The notes beneath the pieces are model-generated. The model saw only the letters and a program-made list of their open reading frames with translations. It made no database searches and was not told the origin of the DNA. From Paraperlucidibaca sp. (GTDB taxonomy: Bacteria > Pseudomonadota > Gammaproteobacteria > Pseudomonadales > Moraxellaceae): DNA of 52,340 bases. Position numbers and translations under genes: made by a program. The DNA is taken from the NCBI GenBank assembly GCA_018066805.1, contig JAGPVX010000033.1:1-52340 (forward strand), read 5' to 3'. Of this stretch, positions 24,497 through 34,263 are shown piece after piece (the first letter of the stretch is position 1; every line of letters starts with the position of its first letter).

Positions 24497-25954
24497 TTAA
24501 GCTTGCGGGCGCCAGACTAAGTCCAGCTCACGCGCGGCGCGCACATCATCAAGACGGCGCACTGGCATGGTATGCGGAGCATTACGCACCATCTCTGGTG
24601 TGGTTCGCGCCTCTTCCATGATTTTGATCAAGGCTTCAGCAAAGCCATCGAGCTCATCAGGCGACTCGGTTTCGGTCGGCTCAATGAGGAAGCACTCTGG
24701 AATTAGCAGCGGAAAGTAAGTCGTTGGCGCGTGGTAGCCATAGTCAAGCAAACGCTTGGCAATATCCATCGCGCTCACGCCTAACTCTTTGGCTTCTTTC
24801 GCAAAGCTAATGATGAATTCGTGCGAGGCACGGCGCTCAGGATAGGCGAGCTGGAAGCCGGCATCGGCCAAACGCTTCATCAAGTAGTTGGCGTTGAGCG
24901 TGGAGTACTCACCAACGCGATGCAGACCTTCGCGGCCAAGCGCATAGGCATAGTAGGCCGCGCGCAGCAGCACACCGGCGTTGCCCATATATGCCGATAA
25001 ACGGCCGATGGTGCCAGGAATATCTTTCTCGGTGAGCCAGCGATAGCTGCCATCGTCATTTTTACCGGCAATCGGCGTTGGCATATATGGCAATAAACGT
25101 GCACTGACGCCGACTGGACCAGCACCTGGGCCGCCGCCGCCGTGTGGCGTGGCGAAGGTTTTGTGCAAGTTCATGTGCAGCACGTCAAAACCCATATCGC
25201 CGGGGCGAACTTTGCCCAAAATGGCGTTGAGGTTGGCTCCGTCGTAATACAGCAGGCCGCCAGCTGTGTGCACGGCTTCGGCGATCTCTTTGATCTGCTG
25301 CTCAAACACACCACAAGTCGATGGGTTGGTCATCATCAGGCCAGCGGTTTGCGGGCCAACAGCGGCTTTCAAGGCTTCTAGATCGACGTCGCCATTGGCC
25401 AACACAGGAATCTCGCGGACTTTATAGCCGCACATCACGGCCGTTGCGGGGTTAGTGCCGTGTGCCGCTGCAGGGATGAGCATTTCAACGCGCTCAATGT
25501 CGTTGCGGGCTTCGTGATAGGCACGAATCATCGCGACACCGGCAAATTCGCCCTGCGCACCAGCCATAGGTGTTAACGACACACCCTTCATGCCAGTGAC
25601 TTCCATCAGCGTTTCTTGCAAGTCATGCAGGCAGGCCAAATAGCCCTGCGAGTGTGACTCAGGCGCGAGTGGGTGGCGCTGCAAAAAGCCCGGCAACATG
25701 GCGGCGCGATGAGCACCGCGCGGGTTGTATTTCATCGTGCACGAACCCAGAGGGTAGAACATCGTGTCGATGGAGAAGTTCTTGCGCGATAAGTTGGTGT
25801 AATGACGCACCACTTGCAGCTCAGACACTTCCGGCAAAATCGCGCGCGTACGGCGGCGCAGTGACTCAGGAATAGCCGTTAAATCGGCGTGTTGCTGTGG
25901 CGCTTGCGAGGTAGCACGGCGGCCAGTTTCACCACGTTCAAAAATCAAAGTCAT
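24497..25954 (-). CDS. gcvPB: Glycine dehydrogenase (decarboxylating), subunit 2
   Basis: A 485-residue P-protein subunit of the glycine cleavage system. With GcvPA it decarboxylates glycine and passes the aminomethyl group to the lipoyl arm of GcvH. The PLP lysine is Lys265 in [19 protein letters not shown], a hallmark of the subunit. [14 protein letters not shown] at 66-79 is also typical. It follows gcvPA by 5 bases. The split form is standard in Firmicutes and archaea and less usual in gammaproteobacteria, where one chain of about 950 residues is common. Confidence 0.96.
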   Translation of the reverse strand: MTLIFERGETGRRATSQAPQQHADLTAIPESLRRRTRAILPEVSELQVVRHYTNLSRKNFSIDTMFYPLGSCTMKYNPRGAHRAAMLPGFLQRHPLAPESHSQGYLACLHDLQETLMEVTGMKGVSLTPMAGAQGEFAGVAMIRAYHEARNDIERVEMLIPAAAHGTNPATAVMCGYKVREIPVLANGDVDLEALKAAVGPQTAGLMMTNPSTCGVFEQQIKEIAEAVHTAGGLLYYDGANLNAILGKVRPGDMGFDVLHMNLHKTFATPHGGGGPGAGPVGVSARLLPYMPTPIAGKNDDGSYRWLTEKDIPGTIGRLSAYMGNAGVLLRAAYYAYALGREGLHRVGEYSTLNANYLMKRLADAGFQLAYPERRASHEFIISFAKEAKELGVSAMDIAKRLLDYGYHAPTTYFPLLIPECFLIEPTETESPDELDGFAEALIKIMEEARTTPEMVRNAPHTMPVRRLDDVRAARELDLVWRPQA

Positions 25955-25959
25955 GGCGA

Positions 25960-27321
25960 TTACTCCGAAGCCAAGGCGGCGCTAAGCGCTGCACGATAAC
26001 GCGCCAAATCGGCGGCATTTTTCGTCTCCGTGGTACACACCACGATAGCCGAACCCAGTTCCGGATAATCTGCAGTCAAATCGACGCCGGCCAACACACC
26101 TTGCTCGGCCATCTTCGCCAAAACAGCTTCTGCGGGCTGATTCAAACGAATGACCTGCTCATGAAACACCGGCGCAGCAAACGCACGAGTAGCGCCAGCG
26201 GGCAAATCTGCCGTCAGCGACTGGATGTTTTGATGCGAGGCCAAAGCCACACGCTCCAAACCTTCAGCACCCAACAGGCTTAGGTAAATGGTCGCGGCAG
26301 TCATCGCCAAACCTTGGTTGGTGCAGATATTCGATGTCGCTTTGGCGCGGCGGATGTGTTGCTCGCGCGCCTGCAGCGTGAGGGCATAGCCAGGCTTGCC
26401 ATCGAGATCGACGGTGCGGCCAATGATACGGCCAGGCATTTGGCGGATATGCGCCATTTTGCAGCACATAAAGCCGCAATACGGGCCGCCTGATGACAAC
26501 GGAATACCAAAAGGCTGGGCTTCACCAACGACGATATCGACGCCAGTAGCGCCCCATTCGCCCGGCGGCGTGAACAAGGCCAGTGCCATCGGGTTCACCA
26601 CAGCAATAACCAACATGCCCTGCGCCTGCGCCCAGTCGGTGAGCACATGCACGTCTTCCAGCACGCCAAAGAAGTTTGGTTGCGGAATCACTAGCGCGGC
26701 AAAATCTTCACCTTCATACGCTGCCAAAGAGGCTGGATCCATACGGCCTTGCGCATGGTCATAGTCGAGCTCGACCAGTTCAATGTCCTGACCTTCAACA
26801 ATGGCGCGAGCAGCGGCGCGATACATTGGTGACACCGTGCGTGGCATCAAAATGCGGCGTGATTTCGAGCGCTTATTAGCGCGGATGGCCATCAGCACGG
26901 CTTCGGCCAGACCAGAAGCGCCGTCGTAGACCGAGGCGTTGCTAGCGTCCATGGCAGTGATGTGCGCCATCATCGATTGGAATTCGTAAATAACTTGCAG
27001 CGTGCCTTGCGATGCTTCGGCCTGATACGGCGTGTAGGCGGTCAAAAATTCGCCACGCGATGCCAAGTCCCATACCGCCGCTGGAATATGATGCTCATAG
27101 GCGCCAGCGCCCAAGAAGCAGAGCGCGCCAGCATCTTGCTCGCTACGCTCACGCATCATGCGCGTCACGTCCATTTCCGACAGGCCATCAGCAATGCCGG
27201 TTAGCGGGCCCGAGCGCAGCGCCTGCGGAATCTCATCAAACAAGGTGTCCAGCGACTCAGCACCTAAGGTGTCGAGCATGCGGCGCACATCACCAGCGGT
27301 ATGCGGGATAAACGGCATCAT
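25960..27321 (-). CDS. gcvPA: Glycine dehydrogenase (decarboxylating), subunit 1
   Basis: A 453-residue subunit that forms the alpha half of the split P-protein. Signatures are [47 protein letters not shown] and SGGPYCGFM near the middle. It lacks a PLP lysine motif of its own, as expected. It lies 5 bases upstream of gcvPB, and behind a terminator-like hairpin (27363-27385) that separates it from gcvH. The ATG at 27321 is used; an ATG one codon later is equivalent. Confidence 0.95.
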   Translation of the reverse strand: MMPFIPHTAGDVRRMLDTLGAESLDTLFDEIPQALRSGPLTGIADGLSEMDVTRMMRERSEQDAGALCFLGAGAYEHHIPAAVWDLASRGEFLTAYTPYQAEASQGTLQVIYEFQSMMAHITAMDASNASVYDGASGLAEAVLMAIRANKRSKSRRILMPRTVSPMYRAAARAIVEGQDIELVELDYDHAQGRMDPASLAAYEGEDFAALVIPQPNFFGVLEDVHVLTDWAQAQGMLVIAVVNPMALALFTPPGEWGATGVDIVVGEAQPFGIPLSSGGPYCGFMCCKMAHIRQMPGRIIGRTVDLDGKPGYALTLQAREQHIRRAKATSNICTNQGLAMTAATIYLSLLGAEGLERVALASHQNIQSLTADLPAGATRAFAAPVFHEQVIRLNQPAEAVLAKMAEQGVLAGVDLTADYPELGSAIVVCTTETKNAADLARYRAALSAALASE

Positions 27322-27362
27322 TCACTCCAGCAGGCCGGCGTCGGCGCTGCATATTCAATAGC

Positions 27363-27385
27363 AAAAAGCCCTGAGCAAGCAGGGC
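27363..27385 (-). terminator. Terminator-like hairpin between gcvH and gcvPA
   Basis: On the minus strand GCCCTG (27385-27380) pairs with CAGGGC (27373-27368) around 6 bases, followed directly by TTTTT (27367-27363). It is oriented to stop transcripts coming from gcvT-gcvH before gcvPA, so it may cut expression of the P subunits relative to T and H. Confidence 0.75.
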
Positions 27386-27404
27386 CCAATGGTTTAGCGA
27401 AGAA

Positions 27405-27788
27405 TCAGTGGTCTTGCTTTGCGGCGTATGCTTCAGCGCTGAGCAGCTCATCTAGCTCAGCGGCATCGCTAATTTTGATTTGATACAACCAGCCGCCAGT
27501 GTAGGGCTCGGTATTGACGATTTCTGGTGCATCAACCAAGGCTTCATTGATGGCAATGATTTCGCCCGATACTGGCGCGTAAATATCTGAGGCGGCCTTA
27601 ACCGACTCCACCACACCGGCTTCTTGGCCAGCGCTGACTACATCGCCTACGGTTGGCAATTCAACGAAAACTAAGTCGCCGAGTGCATCTTGGGCGTGAT
27701 CGGTGATACCGACGGTAACAACATCACCATCTAAGCGAGCCCATTCGTGGCTAGCGGCGTATTTCAATTCAGCAGGTAATTGGCTCAT
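27405..27788 (-). CDS. gcvH: Glycine cleavage system H protein
   Basis: A 127-residue lipoyl carrier that shuttles the aminomethyl group between the P, T and L proteins. The lipoylated residue is Lys64 in [17 protein letters not shown]. The sequence is close to E. coli GcvH from the first residues ([10 protein letters not shown]) to the end. ATG 27788 is chosen for that match; an ATG at 27800 would add four residues. It lies 48 bases downstream of gcvT. Confidence 0.97.
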   Translation of the reverse strand: MSQLPAELKYAASHEWARLDGDVVTVGITDHAQDALGDLVFVELPTVGDVVSAGQEAGVVESVKAASDIYAPVSGEIIAINEALVDAPEIVNTEPYTGGWLYQIKISDAAELDELLSAEAYAAKQDH

Positions 27789-27836
27789 GGAATCTCTCAT
27801 GCGGCAGAAGCCGACTCAATAGGTTTTAAAAAAAGC

Positions 27837-28925
27837 TTAAACGATCGCAGCGCCGCGGCGCACGAACATGGGTTTCACAATACGCACAGGCAATAACTTC
27901 CCGCGTACATCGACATGGGCTTGCGTGGCATCTGTCAGGGGAATGCGGGCAAACGCGATGGATTGCTGCAGCGTTGGCGAGAAGGTGCCAGACGTGGTTT
28001 CACCATCCGCCACGCCTTCAATTATCACGCGCATATGTGAGCGCAACACGCCCTTACCTTCGAGCACGAGGCCAACAAGCTGATGAGTAACGCCAGCATC
28101 ACGCTCCGCAACTAGCGCATCTTTGCCAATAAAGTCATGCGCCCAATCAATGCTCCACGCCACACAGGAGCTCAGTGGCGATTCGTTTTCGCTTAGGTCA
28201 TTACCGTAAAGCGGCATGCCTGCTTCTAGACGCAAAGTATCGCGTGCTCCTAGGCCGCAAGGCGCAACGCCGGCATCGAGCAGCTGTTGCCAAAATGCTT
28301 CTGACTGCTCATTGGGCAGCATGATTTCTAGGCCGTCTTCACCGGTGTAGCCGGTACGCGCGACAAACCAGTCATCGCCTAAGTCTACGCCCTGAAACAG
28401 GGCGAGCTCGGCAATGCGCTGGGCACGAGCCTCGCCGAGCAGACGCTCAACGGTGGCGCGAGCATTCGGGCCTTGCACGGCAATCATGGCAAGATCGGTG
28501 CGCTCTTTTAGGCTGATGCGAAAGCTTGCGGCTTGGCGTTGCATCCACGCGATGTCTTTGTCGTGAGTGCCGCAATTAACGATGACGCGCCAGAGTTCTG
28601 GCTGTTCAGGTGTGGGCGCATAGACAATGAGGTCGTCGAGCACGCAGCCAGCATCATTGAGCATGACCGAATAAATGGCCTTGCCCGGCAATTTGAGTTT
28701 GGCGACATTATTGGCTAAAAGCTTCTGCAAATACGCCACGGCGTCGGGGCCAGTGAGGTCGATAAAAGTCATGTGTGAGACATCAAACATGCCTTGATCA
28801 CGGCGCACAGCATGATGCTCATCGATCACCGAGCTATATTGCACGGGCATATCCCAGCCGCCAAAATCTACTAGGCGGGCACCGAGCGCGACATGTGCTT
28901 GATACAACGACGTGCGCTGACCCAT
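27837..28925 (-). CDS. gcvT: Glycine cleavage system T protein (aminomethyltransferase)
   Basis: A 362-residue tetrahydrofolate-dependent enzyme that takes the aminomethyl group from GcvH, yielding 5,10-methylene-THF and ammonia. It begins GQRTSLYQAHVALGARLVDFGGWDMPVQY-like and carries FDVSHMTFIDLTG and ARTGYTGEDGLEI, the last with the family GYTGE motif. ATG 28925 is preceded by AAGGAG at a good distance; an upstream ATG at 28982 would add 19 unrelated residues. It heads the operon. I looked for a glycine riboswitch in the leader and saw none. Confidence 0.96.
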   Translation of the reverse strand: MGQRTSLYQAHVALGARLVDFGGWDMPVQYSSVIDEHHAVRRDQGMFDVSHMTFIDLTGPDAVAYLQKLLANNVAKLKLPGKAIYSVMLNDAGCVLDDLIVYAPTPEQPELWRVIVNCGTHDKDIAWMQRQAASFRISLKERTDLAMIAVQGPNARATVERLLGEARAQRIAELALFQGVDLGDDWFVARTGYTGEDGLEIMLPNEQSEAFWQQLLDAGVAPCGLGARDTLRLEAGMPLYGNDLSENESPLSSCVAWSIDWAHDFIGKDALVAERDAGVTHQLVGLVLEGKGVLRSHMRVIIEGVADGETTSGTFSPTLQQSIAFARIPLTDATQAHVDVRGKLLPVRIVKPMFVRRGAAIV

Positions 28926-28987
28926 CACTAACTCCTTGTATTTAGCTGCTAATGAAATAGCGCGTGAAATAACGTGGCGCATTTTAC

Positions 28988-29020
28988 TCGCAGATGGCCT
29001 TCGCTGGCCATGAGCTGCGA
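28988..29020. repeat. Bulged hairpin in the gcvT-pckG intergenic region
   Basis: TCGCAG (28988-28993) pairs with CTGCGA (29015-29020), and ATGGCC (28994-28999) with GGCCAT (29006-29011), around TTCGCT with a GAG bulge: twelve pairs. A smaller AGGCC/GGCCT hairpin follows at 29039-29052. This 282-base gap also has a TATAAT at 29105-29110 on the plus strand, a possible pckG -10 without a clear -35. Confidence 0.6.
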
Positions 29021-29207
29021 AAATTCATTTTTTTCAGCAGGCCATTTGGCCTAGCTTGCAGCTGCTGCCTATCTTTTTACGCCCCACGCTTGTGCAATTT
29101 CGCATATAATCTGCTCGAACTGCCGCTATCTCTGTGCTAATTCATTGAATTTGCTGTGATCTACTAGCTCAGCTGCGGCTGCCATTCCCCTGTCCTTGAG
29201 AGTTGTC

Positions 29208-31034
29208 ATGACACACGTCGCCATAAATGCCCCCGCCTACGTCAAACACGCACGCCTGGTGGCGTGGGTCACTGAAATGGCGGCTCTCTGCAAGCCTGCC
29301 GCTATTCATTGGTGCGATGGCACCGACGCCGAATACGATGCTCTCTGCGAATCCTTAGTCGCCGCCGGCAGCTTCAAGCGACTTAATGCCGAAAAACGCC
29401 CCAACTCTTATTTAGCCTGGACCGACCCATCCGACGTCGCCCGCGTTGAAGATCGCACCTTCATTTGCTCCGAGAAAAAAGAAGACGCCGGCCCAACCAA
29501 TAACTGGAAAGCGCCAACTGAAATGCGCGCCATTCTGAACCCATTATTTGATGGCTGTATGGCTGGCCGCACCATGTACGTAGTGCCATTCTCCATGGGC
29601 CCATTAGGCTCACCGATTGCCCACATTGGCATTGAGCTTTCCGACAGCGCCTATGTTGCCGTGAATATGCAGAAAATGACCCGCATGGGCCGCCCTGTGT
29701 TTGATGTGCTCGGCGCCGATGGCGATTTCGTACCTTGCATGCACACTGTTGGCGCTCCTTTGCAGCCTGGTCAAGCCGACGTAGCTTGGCCATGCAACCC
29801 AACTGAAAAATACATTGTGCATTACCCCGAGACTCGCGAAATCTGGTCTTACGGCTCTGGCTACGGCGGCAACGCCCTGCTTGGCAAAAAATGCTTCGCG
29901 TTGCGCATCGCCTCCACCATGGGCCGCGACGAAGGCTGGCTAGCCGAGCACATGCTCATCCTTGGCGTGACCAATCCACAAGGCAAAAAATATCACGTGG
30001 CCGCTGCTTTCCCATCGGCCTGTGGCAAAACCAACTTCGCCATGCTGATTGCACCAGCAGGCATGCCTGGCTGGGACGTCACCACTATTGGCGACGACAT
30101 TGCTTGGATCAAACCAGATGCCAAGGGCCAGCTCCGCGCTATCAACCCAGAAGCCGGTTACTTTGGTGTTGCTCCCGGCACCAATATGAAAACCAACCCA
30201 AACTGTATGCTGTCGCTGAACAAAGACGTGATTTTCACCAACGTCGCGCTCACCGATGACGGCGATGTTTGGTGGGAAGGTTTGGGCGCCGCTCCAGCGC
30301 ATTTGGTTGACTGGCAGGGCAATGACTGGACGCCAGATTGCGGCCGCAAAGCTGCGCATCCGAACTCACGCTTCACAGTCTCCGCAATTAACAACCCTGC
30401 GCTCGATAGCGAATGGGATAACCCCGATGGCGTTGTTATTGATGCCTTTATTTTCGGTGGTCGTCGCGCCAACACCATGCCGCTCGTGACTGAAGCACGC
30501 AACTGGGTTGAGGGCGTTTATATGGCCGCTACCATGGGCTCAGAAACAACGGCTGCTGCGTTTGGCGCTCAAGGCGTTGTCCGCCGCGACCCATTCGCCA
30601 TGCTGCCATTCGCCGGCTACAACATGAGCGACTACTTCCAACATTGGTTAAACCTTGGTGCCAAGCTTGAAGCCGCCGGCGCTAAGCTGCCGCGCATCTA
30701 CAAGACCAACTGGTTCCGTAAAGATGCTGACGGTCAGTTCATCTGGCCAGGCTTTGGCGAAAACACGCGCATTCTGAAATGGATGATCGATCGCATCGAA
30801 GAAGAAGCTGAAGGCACAGAACATGCCATGGGCATCAGCCCACGCTACCAAGACATTCGCTGGAATGGCCTAGACTTTGCTCAACCGCTATTTGAGCAAG
30901 TTATCAGCCTCGACAAAGCGGACTGGGATATCGAAATCAAGCTGCATGAAGAGCTGTTTGAAAAGCTTGCGCACAACTTGCCAAAAGAATTGGTAGAAGC
31001 GAAAGATCGCTTGATTGAACGCTTAAAAGCATAA
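29208..31034 (+). CDS. pckG: Phosphoenolpyruvate carboxykinase (GTP)
   Basis: A 608-residue GTP-type PEPCK, which makes PEP from oxaloacetate for gluconeogenesis. The kinase-1 loop with the hyper-reactive Cys is FPSACGKTN (268-276, Cys272), and FSMGPLGSP, the metal- and oxaloacetate-binding parts and FNGRR-like [12 protein letters not shown] are all present. Most gammaproteobacteria use the ATP form, so the GTP form fits a Moraxellaceae- or Xanthomonas-like enzyme set. ATG 29208 is used; it begins with THVAINAP after GAGAG. Gluconeogenesis fits an organism feeding on lipids and terpenes, whose acetyl-CoA must go up to sugars. Confidence 0.97.
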   Translation: MTHVAINAPAYVKHARLVAWVTEMAALCKPAAIHWCDGTDAEYDALCESLVAAGSFKRLNAEKRPNSYLAWTDPSDVARVEDRTFICSEKKEDAGPTNNWKAPTEMRAILNPLFDGCMAGRTMYVVPFSMGPLGSPIAHIGIELSDSAYVAVNMQKMTRMGRPVFDVLGADGDFVPCMHTVGAPLQPGQADVAWPCNPTEKYIVHYPETREIWSYGSGYGGNALLGKKCFALRIASTMGRDEGWLAEHMLILGVTNPQGKKYHVAAAFPSACGKTNFAMLIAPAGMPGWDVTTIGDDIAWIKPDAKGQLRAINPEAGYFGVAPGTNMKTNPNCMLSLNKDVIFTNVALTDDGDVWWEGLGAAPAHLVDWQGNDWTPDCGRKAAHPNSRFTVSAINNPALDSEWDNPDGVVIDAFIFGGRRANTMPLVTEARNWVEGVYMAATMGSETTAAAFGAQGVVRRDPFAMLPFAGYNMSDYFQHWLNLGAKLEAAGAKLPRIYKTNWFRKDADGQFIWPGFGENTRILKWMIDRIEEEAEGTEHAMGISPRYQDIRWNGLDFAQPLFEQVISLDKADWDIEIKLHEELFEKLAHNLPKELVEAKDRLIERLKA

Positions 31035-31038
31035 GCTT

Positions 31039-31079
31039 CGTCACCCCACAGCGGCGCTTTATATCGCTATGGTGTGACG
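31039..31079 (+). repeat. Imperfect hairpin just after pckG
   Basis: CGTCAC-c-CCA-c-AGCG (31039-31053) pairs with CGCT-a-TGG-t-GTGACG (31065-31079) with two symmetrical single mismatches. It stands between the stop codon and the real terminator and may protect the 3' end. Confidence 0.55.
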
Positions 31080-31091
31080 ATGTGTTTAAAC

Positions 31092-31119
31092 AAAAAGGCC
31101 TGCTAATGCAGGCCTTTTT
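31092..31119. terminator. Terminator downstream of pckG
   Basis: GGCCTGC (31097-31103) pairs with GCAGGCC (31108-31114) around TAAT, preceded by five A and followed by five T, so it works in both directions and also ends the minus-strand gene at 31137. Confidence 0.92.
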
Positions 31120-31136
31120 CATTGCTAAATAAAAGC

Positions 31137-31616
31137 TTAGCTTGGAGGATCAACTCGCGAACTAATCACCTCGCCTTCTAGCGTACGACCACTCGCGGGC
31201 TGCTTTGGGCGGCGATTGGTATAAGTAGGCTCATCTTCCGATTGAGTTGCCGAACCAGCGCTATAGCGCTCTTGTTGAGCACGCTGGCCCTTCGCCCAAC
31301 GAAACGCCTGCCGCACTTCCGGTTTGCGCCAAGCCATAAAGCCTGCCGCGCCAATGCCGAGCAGCGCCGCAATAGATAACACCAGCCCGGGCAAAAACAC
31401 GAGCACTGCCACCCAAATTGGCCAGCCCCAAACTTGCACAGCGCCGATGCAGCCTAAAATAGTGGCAACCAATGGAAAATATAGCGAGCCCAGCACAGCG
31501 GTAATACCCGCCATTAACGAGCCCCAATGCAGCTCGCCAACCAACCACGCGCTCACTGCAGCAACGCGTAAGATTAATAAAACGATGGCAATGGGATGTA
31601 GCGATACGCTGCGCAT
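31137..31616 (-). CDS. Small membrane protein of unknown function
   Basis: A 159-residue protein with about three hydrophobic helices (roughly 9-30, 40-62 and 68-92), then a charged cytoplasmic-looking tail with ERYSAGSATQSEDEPT and Arg/Lys-rich patches. I recognise no family. ATG 31616 has GGAG 7 bases upstream. It lies 29 bases after the DUF2236 gene and is probably the third gene of the lipoprotein-DUF2236 operon; it also ends against the pckG terminator. Confidence 0.7.
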   Translation of the reverse strand: MRSVSLHPIAIVLLILRVAAVSAWLVGELHWGSLMAGITAVLGSLYFPLVATILGCIGAVQVWGWPIWVAVLVFLPGLVLSIAALLGIGAAGFMAWRKPEVRQAFRWAKGQRAQQERYSAGSATQSEDEPTYTNRRPKQPASGRTLEGEVISSRVDPPS

Positions 31617-31645
31617 GGATGCGCTCCGATTTGCTCTAAACCGAC

Positions 31646-32563
31646 TTAGTCTACCGCATTGTCTACAGCGCGCGCTTCACGGCGCTGCAAGTGCACAGGC
31701 TGTAATTGCTCGATCTCGTATTGATTGCCTGGGTAGGTACGGTTGAGCGTACTTTTTACCGATTGTGGATAGGCACCAATGGCCCAAACCTTGCGTACTT
31801 TGCCAAGCAACTTCAAATTACTGCGCACCATCGTGGCGAAAGCTTTTGATGGACGTTGTTGGCTCACGGCGGCGATGAAGCGATCATCTTCCATCAGGCT
31901 ATAGACCGACGGATTAACAAGCCCACGCAGCGGCTTAGGCAGCCAGTTTTCCATGATGCGTACGGTCGCAGCGGCTACGCGTGCGGAGGCCGTATTGGGC
32001 ACCATGTGTTGCTGGCAGTAGGCATCAACAGCAGCATCAAGCTCGGCTTTGGTAGCGGGTAAATTTGTCAGACCCATGCGCTCACCAATACCTATCCAAA
32101 AGTTAAACCATGCTTGCTGCTCGTGCGCTGTCATGGCGCGGCGTGCGTAATTAGCCATCCATTCGATGGGGAAATCGATGAAGGTCCAGAGCACAAAATG
32201 AAAATCGTCTTGCGGAATGCGGTAATTGCTGTGCGTTTTATTCATGCGTTCTAAGGCACGAGCACCCTCGCCGTGCTCCCAGCCCGTATCCATAAAATGG
32301 GCGATGAGTAAGCGCGTGTCGTCATAGCGCTTTTGCCCATGAGCCTCAAACTCACCGGTTTTATCGAGCAGGCTGGCTACTGTGTCGCTGCCGTAAGTGT
32401 AAAAAAGTGCGACCTCTAGCGAGCGCGTCAGATCCCATGAAAACTCATAGGCTGTGAGCAAATGAGCAATACGCTGGCAGTCTTTTTTTGCATCTAAACT
32501 GGCAATCTCAGCGGCAACAGCGGGATTATTCATAAAACCAAAGCGCTTGCCATACGTCTTCAT
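31646..32563 (-). CDS. Second DUF2236 (MpaB/Lcp-like) protein
   Basis: A 305-residue PF09995 protein, shorter than the one at 5681. The family core is clear: KRYDDTRLL (Arg79, Thr83), MNKTHSNYRIPQDDFHFVL (His111 the likely haem ligand), and the following FIDFPIEWM. It probably binds haem b and may oxidise a hydrophobic substrate. The ATG at 32563 overlaps the stop of the upstream hydrolase by ATGA; an in-frame ATG at 32593 would reach further into that gene. No signal peptide is seen, so it should work in the cytoplasm while the hydrolase is a lipoprotein, an odd pairing. Confidence 0.83.
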   Translation of the reverse strand: MKTYGKRFGFMNNPAVAAEIASLDAKKDCQRIAHLLTAYEFSWDLTRSLEVALFYTYGSDTVASLLDKTGEFEAHGQKRYDDTRLLIAHFMDTGWEHGEGARALERMNKTHSNYRIPQDDFHFVLWTFIDFPIEWMANYARRAMTAHEQQAWFNFWIGIGERMGLTNLPATKAELDAAVDAYCQQHMVPNTASARVAAATVRIMENWLPKPLRGLVNPSVYSLMEDDRFIAAVSQQRPSKAFATMVRSNLKLLGKVRKVWAIGAYPQSVKSTLNRTYPGNQYEIEQLQPVHLQRREARAVDNAVD

Positions 32564-34137
32564 GGCGCACAGCCCTCTAGTAAGTTTTCGCAATGCACGC
32601 GCTGGCCCGATTTAGCCGGATAATCCCGAGCCGATCGTGAATAAAAGCTTAAGCGTTCATTGAAGCTCTGGCTTTGCAAGCGCGCATCGGCGTCAGAAAA
32701 TCCCGCCTCGCCACTGCGCTTTAGCCAGCGATCTAGCCAAGCCATGCTAAAGAACTCAGCCATCGGCCGACCCCAGCCACCAACACACTTGTTATCGACA
32801 ACCTCGGGGCACCACGACGTCGCCGGGAATAGCGGAATCAATGACCACTCATAGTGCGTTGAGCCACGAATAGTGAACTCATACACCGGCACACTCGCTG
32901 CCTGCCAAGCGCGGAATGGGCCGAGTTTCTCTGCAGGATCAGGAGTTTGCAAGTTGGGCATAGGCGCAAGACCGTACTCACTGTTTTGCCCCATGCTAGG
33001 CACGCGCGGCACCACAGGCGGCCGCTCGCTCATGCTTGGAATAAAGCCTCCACCATCAGCGCCTGGCGTAGCCAGACCATCCCATGCAACAACTGCATCG
33101 ACAGGATTTTCGGCGTCCATGAGGCCGGGCCATGGATCAGCACCCGTGGCTCCGTATGACTGCACAACGCTGACCCCTGTACCACCCAAAGAGTGCCCAA
33201 CGATGCCTAAGCGGTCTTTATCTTGTACGGCGTATTGTGGGTTGAACGCCGTCACCGCCGAAGGATAGCTAGCTTGGCATGTCGCGTTATGCGGATATGG
33301 CTGCTCTGGTGTGGAGCGGAAAAAATCGATGGCATCAACCAAGCCTTCCCAAAATACGGCGGGATTGATATTCGTGCCCTGACCAAATGCCGGTGTTTGC
33401 TGGTCAGACCGGCCTTGGCCACGCGGATCAAATGTCATTACCGCGTAACCGCTACGAACCAAGGCTTGCGCCATCCACCAGTAAAGTGGCTCGGGTGCCT
33501 GCACAGAGCCATTCTCAATAACTACAGTCGGTAATAGCTTGCCATTGCTGTTAATTGGACGCCAAACACGACCAGACAAACGCGCACAGTCACGATCATA
33601 GAAGTCGATCTTCTCTACAACGGCTTCATTTTTATAAAACGGATCGATGTCGGGATAGCGAAACGGGTCGCCTGAGCAAGGCAATGCATACGTTGCACAT
33701 AAAGGCGTAAACGGCGTATTAAGCGACACACTCATTGGCGGACTAAGCAGCAGTCGGCTCGGGTCGCTGAGGCCACGCGTCATGTAATCAGCGGTGTTGG
33801 CTAGCCCTAACTCAAGTAAGCGCTGAACAAAGATAGGATTGCTTAACTCTTCGCGAGGCGCTTCGCTTACTCGTGCAAAGTTCTTTGCCTCACAGGCGGC
33901 AAACTCGGCTGATGGTGAAGAGTAGCTGCCACATTTCGGGTCATCGGGCACGCCACCGGCGACATCACCCAAGACACCGCCAACTAATGGAATGGCACTT
34001 AGTGCTGCGAGCGGTGAAGTGTCTTCTTTGGCGGCTTCGGGGTTTTGTGTCGCAATAGCGTTTGAATCTGATGAGCCGCCGCAGGCGGCTAGCGCTGCAC
34101 TGAGCGCCAAAATAACGAATGCTGGGGTGCTACGCAT
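32560..34137 (-). CDS. Lipoprotein alpha/beta hydrolase
   Basis: A 525-residue lipoprotein: a signal peptide ends in lipobox LAAC (Cys19), then a Gly/Ser/Ala-rich linker and an alpha/beta-hydrolase domain. The nucleophile elbow is GHSLGG (314-319, Ser316) and the likely catalytic His428 is in RGSTHYEWS. FDPRGQGRSD at 236-245 resembles the strand before the oxyanion region. Eight or more cysteines after residue 140 suggest disulfides. Family enzymes split esters or lipids; this one lies next to a DUF2236 gene (ATGA overlap). The N-terminal tail CGGSSDSN resembles that of the copper-radical lipoprotein at 13719. Confidence 0.85.
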   Translation of the reverse strand: MRSTPAFVILALSAALAACGGSSDSNAIATQNPEAAKEDTSPLAALSAIPLVGGVLGDVAGGVPDDPKCGSYSSPSAEFAACEAKNFARVSEAPREELSNPIFVQRLLELGLANTADYMTRGLSDPSRLLLSPPMSVSLNTPFTPLCATYALPCSGDPFRYPDIDPFYKNEAVVEKIDFYDRDCARLSGRVWRPINSNGKLLPTVVIENGSVQAPEPLYWWMAQALVRSGYAVMTFDPRGQGRSDQQTPAFGQGTNINPAVFWEGLVDAIDFFRSTPEQPYPHNATCQASYPSAVTAFNPQYAVQDKDRLGIVGHSLGGTGVSVVQSYGATGADPWPGLMDAENPVDAVVAWDGLATPGADGGGFIPSMSERPPVVPRVPSMGQNSEYGLAPMPNLQTPDPAEKLGPFRAWQAASVPVYEFTIRGSTHYEWSLIPLFPATSWCPEVVDNKCVGGWGRPMAEFFSMAWLDRWLKRSGEAGFSDADARLQSQSFNERLSFYSRSARDYPAKSGQRVHCENLLEGCAP

Positions 34138-34209
34138 AGCAAACTACTCTTATTATTCTTTGGATCGAACATAAGTTGTATTTATGCAGATTGCAACAGC
34201 GTAGCTTGA

Positions 34210-34244
34210 GCCGTGCTTCTATATTTTAATAGCATTAGCACGGC
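34210..34244. repeat. Inverted repeat between atuF and the hydrolase gene
   Basis: GCCGTGCT (34210-34217) and AGCACGGC (34237-34244) are perfect complements around 19 A/T-rich bases. Lying 20 bases after the atuF stop on the minus strand, it may end the catabolic operon, though there is no T-run. Confidence 0.45.
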
Positions 34245-34263
34245 GACAAGCGCTTCGATATTT

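Noticed and set aside
28926..29207. Glycine riboswitch before gcvT
   Set aside because: The paired-aptamer core motifs were not found on either strand in the leader by eye; only simple hairpins are present. A covariance search would settle it.
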